From JBCDCY01 sp039180875 (GTDB taxonomy: Bacteria > Pseudomonadota > Alphaproteobacteria > Rhodobacterales > Rhodobacteraceae): 64,000 bases of DNA. Position numbers and translations under genes: made by a program. The notes below the pieces were generated by a model, which worked only from the letters and a program-made list of their open reading frames with translations, was not told the origin of the DNA and made no database searches. Positions 17,959-25,611 of the stretch are shown here, piece after piece. Each line of letters opens with the position of its first letter. Within the stretch, counting starts at the first letter, position 1. Location: assembly GCA_039180875.1 (NCBI GenBank), contig JBCDCY010000003.1, positions 310,001-374,000 of the forward strand. The letters are read 5' to 3'.

Positions 17959-17996
17959 GAAACTGAGGACCGCAAGAGCGCCGCCTTGGGAGAGCC

Positions 17997-18671
17997 ATGA
18001 CGGATCTGTTGACGGAGCCGCGCGCGCGCCGCACCCAGAAAGAGCGCAGCCGCGACATGCGCAAGCGCCTGATCGACGCGGCGATCCGATGCCTCGACGA
18101 GGACGGCTACGCTAACACCTCGATCAGCCGGATCGTCGAGGTCGCCGGCGTCTCCCGCGGCGCGCATCTGCATCATTTCCCCTCCAAGGACCTGCTGATG
18201 AAGGCAGTGGCGGAGGATCTGATGCGCGCAGTCTACGTCGCCGCCGGGCGCACCGCGATGGGGGTCGAGGCCGACGACGACCGTTTTGCAGCCCTCGTCC
18301 ATTTCATGTGGCGGGAGGTGGTGCACCAGCGAACCGGGCGGGTGATGCTGGAGCTGCTGAACGCCGCCCGGGCCGATCGCCAGCTCGCCGACCATCTCCG
18401 CCCGCTGGCCATCCGGGGCCTCCGCCTCTACCGCCATGCGGCCGACCATTACTTCGAGCCGGCGGGGCCGGACGGCATGGACCCCAAGGAAATCGTGTTC
18501 CTGGTGCAGTGGACGCTTCGCGGCATCCTGCTCGATGCGCCCCTGGTGCGGAACCCGGAGTTCTTCGAGCGACAGGTGGCGGCGCTGATCCGGGTCCTCG
18601 CCCCGCATATCCGGAACAAGGCGGTGGATGGCCCGCCGCCCCGCATCGCGGACTGGGACCGGGAGACATGA
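17997..18671 (+). CDS. TetR/AcrR family transcriptional regulator
   Basis: 224 residues. The N-terminal DNA-binding domain reads RKRLIDAAIRCLDEDGYANT, then SISRIVEVAGVSRGAHLHHF and PSKDLL, a textbook TetR helix-turn-helix. The remainder is a helical ligand domain without assigned ligand; an acyl-CoA is a reasonable guess from context. It diverges from the beta-oxidation genes and is translationally coupled (ATGA) to the downstream acyl-CoA synthetase. The operator-like palindrome in the divergent region, and its second copy near 25.4 kb, suggest a small regulon. Confidence 0.92.
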   Translation: MTDLLTEPRARRTQKERSRDMRKRLIDAAIRCLDEDGYANTSISRIVEVAGVSRGAHLHHFPSKDLLMKAVAEDLMRAVYVAAGRTAMGVEADDDRFAALVHFMWREVVHQRTGRVMLELLNAARADRQLADHLRPLAIRGLRLYRHAADHYFEPAGPDGMDPKEIVFLVQWTLRGILLDAPLVRNPEFFERQVAALIRVLAPHIRNKAVDGPPPRIADWDRET

Positions 18672-20359
18672 GCCCGGACGCGGCCCGCCCGTGGCTGCGC
18701 TGGTATCGGGATGCGGAGCGTGCGTTCTCACCCGAGACCTGCTCGCCCTACGCCTCGATCCCCGAGCTGGTCGCGGCGGCGGCCGAGCATGGGGCGGCGC
18801 CCTGCTTTTCCATCGTGCTGCCGAACGGCGCGGCGGCGACGCTCAGCTACCGCGCGCTCGACGAGGCCGCCGATGCCTTCGCCCGGACGCTCATCGACCG
18901 ATACGGGATCGAGACGGGCGACGTGGTGGCGATCCAGGCGCCGAACTGCCTCGGCTATCCGGTGGCGTTGATCGGCGCGCTCCGGGCCGGCGCCATCGTC
19001 TCCAACGTCAATCCGCTCTACACCGCCTTCGAGACCAAGCGTCAGATCGCCGATTGCGGGGCGAAGCTGCTGGTGGGCTTCGACCTCTTCGCCCCGGTGT
19101 TGGAGGAGGTGGTGGAGGCTCATCCCGACCTCCCGCTCATCCTGCTCTCCGTCACCGATCTCTTCCCGCCTGCGCGGCGGACGCTGCTGCGCCTTGCCAT
19201 GCGCTATGTCCGGCGCATGGTGCCGCCGCTCCACGTCCCGGCGCTCGGGCTGCACGCCGTCCTGGCCGAGGGTCGGCGGAGCCGGACGCCGCTCGCCGGC
19301 CGCGCCATCACCGGCGACGCGCCCTGCTTCTACCAGTATTCCGGCGGCACCACGGGGGTCTCGAAGGGCGTGGAGCTGACCGCCCGCGGCCTCTTGGTGA
19401 ACATGGAGCAGGCGACGGCGATGAGCCCCGACCATCTGAAGCGGCCGGGGCGCACCGCGCTCCTCGCCCTGCCGCTCTACCACATGTTCGGCCTCTTCAT
19501 CTCCGCCGGCTCCATGCAGCTCGGCGGTCATGTGGTGCTGATCCCGAACCCGAGACCGCTCGCCAACCTCAAGCCCGCCTTCGAGCGGTTCCAGCCCGAC
19601 ATCTTTCCCGGCGTCAACGCGCTCTTCGCCGGGCTGCTGGAAGAACCCTGGTTCAAGGCCGATCCGCCCCGCTCGATCGAGATCACCTTCTCCGGCGCCA
19701 CCTCGTTGAATGAGGCGGTGGCGAAGCGCTGGACGGCGGCGACCGGCTCGCTGATCGCCGAGTCCTACGGCATGACCGAGACGACGACGGTGCTGACCAC
19801 CAATCCGCTGGATGAGCGCAACCGCTTCGGCACCGTCGGCCTGCCCCTGCCGGGGGTCGACCTGCGCATCGTCGACCGCGACGGGCAGGATCTGCCGCCG
19901 GGCGAGGCGGGCGAGGTGCTGGCCCGCGGCCCGCAGATCATGCGCGGCTATCGCGGTCGGGCCGAGGCGACGGAGGAGGCGTTCCTCGACGGTTGGCTCC
20001 GCACCGGCGATATCGGGGTGCTGGAGCCCGACGGCTATCTCCGCATCGTCGATCGCATGAAGGACATGCTGATCGTCTCGGGCTTCAACGTCTATCCCAA
20101 CGAGGTCGAAGAGGTGATCGCCGCCGTGCCCGGCGTGGCCGAGGTGGGCGTGGTCGGCCGCCCGGCGGCGGACAAAGGGGAGGAGGTCGTGGCCTTCGTC
20201 GTCTCCGCCGACGCCAACCTCTCCGCCGACCGGATCGCCGCGGCCTGCCGCGACCGGCTGACGGCCTACAAGCGCCCGCACGAGGTCCGGTTCGTCGAGA
20301 CGCTGCCGAAAAGCCCGGTCGGCAAGGTGCTGCGCCGCGACCTCCGGGCGCTCCTCTGA
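18668..20359 (+). CDS. fadD: Long-chain acyl-CoA synthetase (AMP-forming)
   Basis: 563 residues, typical for FadD. The adenylation motifs are all present: the P-loop-like YSGGTTGVSKGVELT, SYGMTETTTVLTTN, GWLRTGDIGVLEPDGYL, and the C-terminal lysine motif LPKSPVGKVLRRDLR. It activates fatty or related carboxylic acids to CoA thioesters at the inner membrane. The ATG at 18668 overlaps the tetR stop (ATGA) and its stop overlaps the next start (TGATG), so regulator, ligase and transporter form one transcript. The frame is open upstream, but those residues lie inside tetR. Confidence 0.92.
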   Translation: MSPDAARPWLRWYRDAERAFSPETCSPYASIPELVAAAAEHGAAPCFSIVLPNGAAATLSYRALDEAADAFARTLIDRYGIETGDVVAIQAPNCLGYPVALIGALRAGAIVSNVNPLYTAFETKRQIADCGAKLLVGFDLFAPVLEEVVEAHPDLPLILLSVTDLFPPARRTLLRLAMRYVRRMVPPLHVPALGLHAVLAEGRRSRTPLAGRAITGDAPCFYQYSGGTTGVSKGVELTARGLLVNMEQATAMSPDHLKRPGRTALLALPLYHMFGLFISAGSMQLGGHVVLIPNPRPLANLKPAFERFQPDIFPGVNALFAGLLEEPWFKADPPRSIEITFSGATSLNEAVAKRWTAATGSLIAESYGMTETTTVLTTNPLDERNRFGTVGLPLPGVDLRIVDRDGQDLPPGEAGEVLARGPQIMRGYRGRAEATEEAFLDGWLRTGDIGVLEPDGYLRIVDRMKDMLIVSGFNVYPNEVEEVIAAVPGVAEVGVVGRPAADKGEEVVAFVVSADANLSADRIAAACRDRLTAYKRPHEVRFVETLPKSPVGKVLRRDLRALL

Positions 20360-21636
20360 TGATGCTGGCCGAGGAGGCAAGCGCACCGGTGGCGGAGAAG
20401 GTGGGCCGCGCCAAGCTCGCCGTCATCGGCACGATCTCCGTCGCCCACGACATCCCGGCAGCATTGCTACAGACCCTGGTGCCGATCATCTACACCCGCG
20501 CCCTCGGCCTACCGCTGAAGGACGCCTGGGTGTTCTCCATCCCGATCGCTGTGACGGCGCTCAAATGGCTCTGGGCGCCGCTGGTCGACCGGATCGGCTC
20601 AGTCCGCTTCGGCCGGCGGCGAAGCTGGATCCTGCCGACGGCCTTCCTGGTCTCGCTCCTCTACTTCACCATCGCCCAGGTGCAGCCGACGCTCGAGAAC
20701 ATCTGGTGGATGGTCGGCCTCTTCCTGGTGGTGAAGATCGTCTTCTCGACCCACGAGATCGCGGCCGACGCCTATGTGGCGGAGGCGCTCCGCGGTCGGC
20801 AGCGAGGGGTCGGCTCCGCCGCGGTCTGGCTCGGCAAGGAGATCGGCCAGATCGTCGGGCTCGCCGGCACGCTGGCCATCGCCGACGCCTTCGGCTGGTC
20901 GGCCGCCTTCAGCTTCGTCGCCGTGCTCTTCGCGCTCCTCAACCTCGCCGTCCTGCTGCGGGCCGAGGACCCGCCGTGGCAGGAGGCGGACGCGGCCCGG
21001 ACCCGGGGCGACCGGGCGAGCCCGCTCAAGTATTTTCGCGAGGGGGTCAACCGCCAGGTGCTTGCGCTGATCTTCTGCTTCGCCTTCGCGGTGCAGATGC
21101 CGCCGGCGATCATCGGCGTCTTCCTCAGCTTCAAGGGCCTCAGCCTCAGCGAGGTGGGCCTCGCCATCGGGGTCGCGGCGACGGCGGGGGCTGTGGTCTC
21201 GCTGCTCGCCGCCTCCCGCATCGTGGCGCGGGTGGGGGTGAAGCGGCTGGCGATCTGGCTGATCCCGGTGGGATTGCTCGCGCTGCCCCCCTTCCTCTAC
21301 CTCACCGTCGTCGAGGGGCCGACCACGGCGCTCGTCATCGCCGTGATCTTCTGGGGCGCGGTCTGCACCGCGCCGATCCGCATGGCCTTCTACGCCGCGC
21401 GGATCGGCTGGACGTCGCGGAGCCAGGTGGGCACCGATTTCACCATCCAGCAATCCATGTGGTTTCTGGGCTACGCCGCGAGCCTCGCCTTCTCCGTCCG
21501 GCTTGCGGATGCCTATGGCTTCACGGTTTTCTTCGTCGTGAACGGCGTGTTGGTGACGGCGATGATGCTGATCTTCATCCTGCGCTTCGACCGGATCTCG
21601 GACGGCATCGCCGCCTGGCGGGCCCGTGCGCCCTGA
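20359..21636 (+). CDS. MFS transporter of the AmpG/PAT (acetyl-CoA transporter-like) type
   Basis: 425 residues with about twelve membrane segments. The N-terminal half resembles AmpG and eukaryotic acetyl-CoA transporter relatives: ALKWLWAPLVDRIGS followed by FGRRRSWILPTAF, then FSTHEIAADAYVAEAL. AmpG imports muropeptides, but here the gene is locked to an acyl-CoA synthetase by TGATG overlap, so a carboxylic or lipid-like substrate that is then CoA-activated is plausible (inference). Two adjacent ATG codons (20359, 20362) are possible starts. Confidence 0.8.
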   Translation: MMLAEEASAPVAEKVGRAKLAVIGTISVAHDIPAALLQTLVPIIYTRALGLPLKDAWVFSIPIAVTALKWLWAPLVDRIGSVRFGRRRSWILPTAFLVSLLYFTIAQVQPTLENIWWMVGLFLVVKIVFSTHEIAADAYVAEALRGRQRGVGSAAVWLGKEIGQIVGLAGTLAIADAFGWSAAFSFVAVLFALLNLAVLLRAEDPPWQEADAARTRGDRASPLKYFREGVNRQVLALIFCFAFAVQMPPAIIGVFLSFKGLSLSEVGLAIGVAATAGAVVSLLAASRIVARVGVKRLAIWLIPVGLLALPPFLYLTVVEGPTTALVIAVIFWGAVCTAPIRMAFYAARIGWTSRSQVGTDFTIQQSMWFLGYAASLAFSVRLADAYGFTVFFVVNGVLVTAMMLIFILRFDRISDGIAAWRARAP

Positions 21637-22648
21637 GGCGGAGGCCCCCTGGGCGCCGGTGCCGATCTGGGCGCTCGGCGCCGGCTATTTCGCGGTCTAC
21701 GTCGTCTTCGCCCTGATCGTGCGGCGGGCCCAGGCCGCGAGCATCGACCTTTTCGCGGCCGCGCCGGCCATGGTGCTGGGCTTCACGCTTGGCGCCACGC
21801 CGGTGGCCTGGGGTCTCTATCGGCGCTACCGGCGGATCGGAGCGACAGCGCCGGCGCATCCGGGCCGGAGCGCCGTCTCGGCCCTCGCCACGGCGGTGAT
21901 CGCGGCGACGACGGTGATCGCGCTGGCCATGGACGGCGTCGGCGTGCTGCTCGCGCTGGTGCTGATGCGGGGCGGCGTCCTGGCGCTCAGCCCGGCGATC
22001 GACTGGACCCACGGGCGGCGGCCGCGGGGCGCGTCCTGGGCGGCCCTCGCTCTATCGCTCGCGGCCGTGGGCCTGGCGCTGCTGCCCTATTGGCAGGCGC
22101 CGGCGCTGGCGGGCCTGGTGCTCCTCAACCTCGCCTTCTACTGGACGGCCTATGCGGTGCGGCTGACCGCGATGACCCGGGGCGCGAAGCGGCCGGAGCC
22201 GGGGCTGCGCGCCCGCTGGCTCGCCCTCGATTGCGCCGGGGCGATCCTGGCGCTCGCCGCAGCGCTGGCCGTGGCGGCGCTCTTCGACGCGAGCTTGCGG
22301 GCGGGCGTCCTGGCGCTGGCGACGGGCGGGCCGGCGGTGCAGGCCGGCCTCGCCATCGGGCTCGCTTACGCCGCCGTGCTCACCTTCGGCTCGCTGGTCT
22401 ACCTCGACCGGCGCGAGAACTGCTTTGCCGTGACTGTGAACCGGGGGGCGAGCCTGCTCTCCGGCCTTGCCGCCGCGCTGATCCTGCATGCCGTCTTCGC
22501 CGCGCCGGCCCCGGCGGCCACCACCTATTCCGGCGCGCTGCTCGTGGTGCTGGCGCTCGCGGTGCTCGCCCGCCGGGCCGATGACGAGACCGCCTCGGCG
22601 ATCAGGCCGAAGACCGCGTTCAGCGTCTCGTCGACGCCGAAGGCCTGA
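21626..22648 (+). CDS. Polytopic membrane protein of unknown function
   Basis: 340 residues, about nine or ten hydrophobic segments, Ala/Leu-rich, with a charged loop around YRRYRRIGATAPAH. No family signature recognised. The GTG start at 21626 overlaps the transporter stop by 11 bases, which suggests it is the last gene of the tetR-ligase-transporter unit. Its 3' end overlaps the convergent serine hydrolase gene by 124 bases; the last 16 or so residues (from AIRPKTAF on) look like read-through into antisense sequence rather than a natural membrane-protein tail. Confidence 0.6.
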   Translation: MRPEAEAPWAPVPIWALGAGYFAVYVVFALIVRRAQAASIDLFAAAPAMVLGFTLGATPVAWGLYRRYRRIGATAPAHPGRSAVSALATAVIAATTVIALAMDGVGVLLALVLMRGGVLALSPAIDWTHGRRPRGASWAALALSLAAVGLALLPYWQAPALAGLVLLNLAFYWTAYAVRLTAMTRGAKRPEPGLRARWLALDCAGAILALAAALAVAALFDASLRAGVLALATGGPAVQAGLAIGLAYAAVLTFGSLVYLDRRENCFAVTVNRGASLLSGLAAALILHAVFAAPAPAATTYSGALLVVLALAVLARRADDETASAIRPKTAFSVSSTPKA

Positions 22649-23985
22649 CCGGCCATGTGCCCCATCCGCACGATCACCAGATCGAGCGACGGCACGATGA
22701 CCACCCGCTGACGCCCGCCGCCCGACATCCAGAAGGCATCGGCCGGCAGGCTCGGGATGATGCCGGTGGCGTTGGTCGGGAAAAAGCCGCCGTAATAGGG
22801 ATCGTGGGCCCAGGCGCGGGTCGCCGGGGTCCGTACGAACTCAGCAAAGGCGGCCGGCAGGATCTGATCCCCCTCCCACGCGCCCTCCTGCAGATGCAGA
22901 AGGCCGAGCCGGGCCCAGTCGATGGCGCGGCCGTAATCGTGGCCGGAGATCAGGAAGTTGCCGTAGGGATCCGTCTCGAGCAGCATGCCGGTCGCGCCGA
23001 TCCGATCGAAGAGCCGCGCCTGCGGCCAGGTGAGGAAGGCCCCGACGTCGCCTCCCACCGCCCGATCCCGCACCAGCGCGGTCGCCAGCAACGGGTCGCA
23101 ATTGCGATAGCGCCCGGCCTCACCTGGCGCATCGGCCAGCGGCTTGTCGAGGCAGAAGGCGACGGAATCGACGCCCGAGGCGTAGACGTAGATATGGTCG
23201 AGGAACCGACCCTCCAGCTGCTTCACCGAATGATCCTCGTCCCGGCCGTAGCTGCCGGTGAAGCGGAGCCCGCTCGCCATGTTGAGGATGTCGCGAAGCC
23301 GGATGGCCCGGCGCGGATCCGCACTGCCCGACCAGGCCTCGAACAGGTGATCGTCGTCGAGATCCAGCAGCCCGTCCTGCATCGCCACGCCGACCAGCGT
23401 CGCCGCGATGCTCTTGCCCATCGACCACGCCTCGAACCGGGTCTGGCGATCGAAGGGTTCCCGGTAGCGCTCCAAAACCAGCTCACCCCGGTGGAGCACG
23501 ATCAGGGCGTTGGTGAATTCGATTGGCCGGGCAAAGGCACGTTTGGCCGCCTCCTCCAACAACGCGGCATCGGCGCCGCTCGCCCCGGGATCGGCCGCCG
23601 CCGGATCGCCGGTCGGCCAGGCGAGGCCCGTGGTGTCGCGCACCGGGACCGGCACCGGGGTGAAGTGCGGCGCCATCTCCGGCCCATCGACCACGCAAAA
23701 GCCCTGATCGCCGACGCGCCTTGCCCAGGCGGTGCGCCCGGCGAGCTGCATCGAGGTGAGGCCGGCCGCCGCGTCCACCGCGATCTCCGGCTGTAGGGAG
23801 AGGAGCGGGCCGGGGTTCCGCGTCTCCAGCACCGAGCGCATCATGGCATCCGGCGCGGCCATCCAGTTGCAGCTGGTGGTGAAGACGTCCGTCGCCTCCC
23901 GCCCCGTCACCGCAACGCCGCTCGCCACGACCTTGGTCGCCCAGGCCAGGCCGCAGAGCGCCGGATCGTCCTGGGCGATCGCCAC
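22525..23985 (-). CDS. Serine hydrolase (class C beta-lactamase / NylB-like fold)
   Basis: 486 residues. The nucleophile motif S-x-x-K is SMGKSIAATLVGVA, and Y-x-N is RYRNCDPLLA; GGGRQRVVIVPSLDLVIVRM supplies the C-terminal strand. About 150 residues precede the hydrolase domain and are of unknown fold. No signal peptide is visible, so a cytosolic esterase, amidase or 6-aminohexanoate-dimer-hydrolase-like role is more likely than antibiotic resistance. GTG at 23985 shares one base with the upstream TAG stop. The last 20 residues (Ser/Ala-rich) read through the 3' end of the convergent membrane-protein gene. Confidence 0.8.
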   Translation of the reverse strand: MAIAQDDPALCGLAWATKVVASGVAVTGREATDVFTTSCNWMAAPDAMMRSVLETRNPGPLLSLQPEIAVDAAAGLTSMQLAGRTAWARRVGDQGFCVVDGPEMAPHFTPVPVPVRDTTGLAWPTGDPAAADPGASGADAALLEEAAKRAFARPIEFTNALIVLHRGELVLERYREPFDRQTRFEAWSMGKSIAATLVGVAMQDGLLDLDDDHLFEAWSGSADPRRAIRLRDILNMASGLRFTGSYGRDEDHSVKQLEGRFLDHIYVYASGVDSVAFCLDKPLADAPGEAGRYRNCDPLLATALVRDRAVGGDVGAFLTWPQARLFDRIGATGMLLETDPYGNFLISGHDYGRAIDWARLGLLHLQEGAWEGDQILPAAFAEFVRTPATRAWAHDPYYGGFFPTNATGIIPSLPADAFWMSGGGRQRVVIVPSLDLVIVRMGHMAGQAFGVDETLNAVFGLIAEAVSSSARRASTASASTTSSAPE

Positions 23986-24956
23986 TAGTGGTCGACCGCC
24001 ACGCGCTGGGGAAAGGCGCCGACCCGCTCGATCACGCGGTCGGTCTCCAGCCGCTCCAGGTCGATCACCTGCAGCGTGTTGGAGGCGCGGCAGCTCACAT
24101 AGCAAAGCCGCGAGTCCCGCGAGACGGTAAGGTAGCTCGGCTGCTTGCCCGTCTCGATCTTCTTCACCAGCGTGAGGTCGGGATAGCTGAAGATCGCGGC
24201 GAAATGGCCGGTGGTGGCGAGGGCGATCAGGTAGCGCTCGTCACCGGTGATCTCGATCCCATGGTCGCAGGTGAAGGGATACTGCGGCTCGTGCCCCGGA
24301 TAGGCGCCATCGGCGAGCCCAGGCATCGGCACGGTGTCGAGGATCTTCATCGCCTCGAGATCGACCACGTGGATGCCGTGCATCCGGCTGAGCTGCACGT
24401 AGGCCCGCCGCCCGTCGCGGGAGAGCACGAAGGGCCGGACGTTGTCGTCGAAGGTCATGCCGCGGGTCCATTTGCCCGTGGCGATGTCGATCTCGTCGAG
24501 CGAGCCCCAGATGATCGAGCCGACATAGACGCGGGTATTGTCCGCCGTCACCCGCACCTTGTGCCCGCCCATATTGGGGATCTGGATCAGCGTCACGTCG
24601 CGGGTCTCGGTGTCGACGGCGCTGACGATCTTGCGGTCGTAATGGGCGTTGTAGACGACGCGCTTCGCTGGATCAGCGCGGAAGTGCTCGACCTGACCCG
24701 GGAGGGTGACGCGCCAATCCTCGGTCAGCGTCTTGGCATCGAGAGCGGCGAAAATGCTGCGGGCGGGGGCGAGCGCGTCGCGCCAGGTCTCGAAGCGATT
24801 GGCGGCATTGGCGAAAAGCTGGGTGCCGTCGGCCGATAGGGCGATGGAGTCGGGATGCAGCGCCTCGCCTGGCTTCCAGCGTGCCACCTCCCGGTCGCCG
24901 TCGCTCTCGTCGAAGGCCGCGACATCGCCGCCCAGCGTGTTCTGCTGGTAGATCAC
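23985..24956 (-). CDS. YVTN-type beta-propeller protein
   Basis: 323 residues with repeated propeller blades: PDSIALSADGTQLFANAANR, HKVRVTADNTRVYVGSII, VRPFVLSRDGRRAYVQLSR, ITGDERYLIALATTGHF and PSYLTVSRDSRLCYVSCRAS, each followed by a short I-D or V-D turn. It resembles the cytochrome D1-like/YVTN seven-blade proteins. No signal peptide is visible. The GTG at 24956 lies three bases after the SCP2 stop, and the stop overlaps the hydrolase start. A binding or scaffold role with its neighbours is possible; no catalytic residues are recognised. Confidence 0.75.
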   Translation of the reverse strand: MIYQQNTLGGDVAAFDESDGDREVARWKPGEALHPDSIALSADGTQLFANAANRFETWRDALAPARSIFAALDAKTLTEDWRVTLPGQVEHFRADPAKRVVYNAHYDRKIVSAVDTETRDVTLIQIPNMGGHKVRVTADNTRVYVGSIIWGSLDEIDIATGKWTRGMTFDDNVRPFVLSRDGRRAYVQLSRMHGIHVVDLEAMKILDTVPMPGLADGAYPGHEPQYPFTCDHGIEITGDERYLIALATTGHFAAIFSYPDLTLVKKIETGKQPSYLTVSRDSRLCYVSCRASNTLQVIDLERLETDRVIERVGAFPQRVAVDH

Positions 24957-24959
24957 GCC

Positions 24960-25262
24960 TCAGCCGCCGAAGACGTCGCTGAGGCGCATGGCCACGGCGA
25001 AGTCTCCATCGACGGAGAGGCGGCCCATGCCGAACAGGGTCTGGCCGTCCACCTCCTTGGCCAGCATCTGCTGCATGTCTTGCATCGAGAGGGTGATGGT
25101 GCAGTCCGCCGCCTCCCGCGCGTTGGAGACCGCAGCCGGGTTCTGGCGGCCGTCGAGCAGCACCACGCCGTCGCCGCCCATGTCGAAGAGCACCCGAGCG
25201 TCCAGCGCCGCGGCCCGCTCTGCCCGGTCGCGAAAAGCCTGGGTGATGGTGTCGAGCGCCAT
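24960..25262 (-). CDS. SCP2 sterol-binding domain protein
   Basis: 100 residues, a single small SCP2-like domain: VLFDMGGDGVVLLDGRQNPA, then DCTITLSMQDMQQMLAKEVD and the C-terminal FGMGRLSVDGDFAVAMRLSD. Such domains form a hydrophobic pocket that carries lipids or acyl-CoA. ATG at 25262 has GGAGAGG five bases ahead; the frame is open upstream but not SCP2-like. It opens a three-gene leftward unit (SCP2, propeller, serine hydrolase). A TetR-operator-like palindrome lies 108 bases upstream, nearly identical to the one governing the beta-oxidation genes, which supports a lipid-related role. Confidence 0.82.
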   Translation of the reverse strand: MALDTITQAFRDRAERAAALDARVLFDMGGDGVVLLDGRQNPAAVSNAREAADCTITLSMQDMQQMLAKEVDGQTLFGMGRLSVDGDFAVAMRLSDVFGG

Positions 25263-25369
25263 GGCCCTCTCCAGCGCGTTCGTGGTCGGCTCGCCGTCAA
25301 ACCCGCTCGGCCTGAGATCAGCAACCCGCTGATCCAGATCGCTTTTGTCGGCCAGCCTTCGAGCTTTAC

Positions 25370-25392
25370 AAACAGTACGTACCGTATGTTTT
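25370..25392. promoter_or_regulatory. TetR-operator-like palindrome upstream of SCP2 operon
   Basis: Starts AAACAGTACG and continues to GTATGTTTT, matching the minus-strand reading of the 17936-17958 palindrome at 18 of 23 positions, including both outer blocks. It lies 108 bases before the SCP2-like start. Two such matches in 64 kb are unlikely by chance, given the AT-richness of the motif in this genome. Confidence 0.65.
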
Positions 25393-25452
25393 TGGCCCAA
25401 TCAACACGAGCCATCCCTCGTCAGCTGCGCCACCCAAGTCGGAGAGACAAAT

Positions 25453-25514
25453 GCCTCCGGCGGGGATATTTGGACCAGCAAGAAAGCGGCCTCTTTCTTG
25501 CTGATCCAAATATC
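25453..25514 (+). repeat. Dispersed GCCTCCGGCGGGG-hairpin element, copy B
   Basis: The best-preserved copy: GCCTCCGGCGGGG, then arms 25465-25486 and 25493-25514 of 22 bases with a single C-A mismatch and a 6-base loop. No T-run follows. It lies between the SCP2 promoter region and the ugpC terminator. Confidence 0.85.
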
Positions 25515-25583
25515 TCGGGGGTTCGGAGGGGACCGTGGCGCCAGTGGCGCCGCGTAAGCCCCGGAGAACGGCCGGAGGCCAAG

Positions 25584-25598
25584 GGGGGCAGCGCCCCC
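25584..25598 (-). terminator. GC-rich hairpin after ugpC
   Basis: GGGGGC-AGC-GCCCCC, perfect 6-bp stem with a 3-base loop, 14 bases beyond the ugpC stop on the minus strand. There is no clear U-tract, so it may stop transcription weakly or protect the mRNA end. Confidence 0.5.
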
Positions 25599-25611
25599 GA
25601 AGAACGCAGCC

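Larger units (their letters stand above)
25263..25611. other. Intergenic region between SCP2-like gene and ugpC
   Basis: 349 bases without a convincing gene. It holds, left to right, the 5' leader of the SCP2-like gene, the TetR-operator-like palindrome at 25370-25392, the dispersed hairpin element copy B at 25453-25514, and a GC hairpin at 25584-25598 just past the ugpC stop. Open frames here have no recognisable product. Confidence 0.8.

Noticed and set aside
22525..23985. Antibiotic-resistance beta-lactamase
   Set aside because: No export signal and an atypical N-terminal extension; operon context is lipid-related. The fold alone does not imply resistance.
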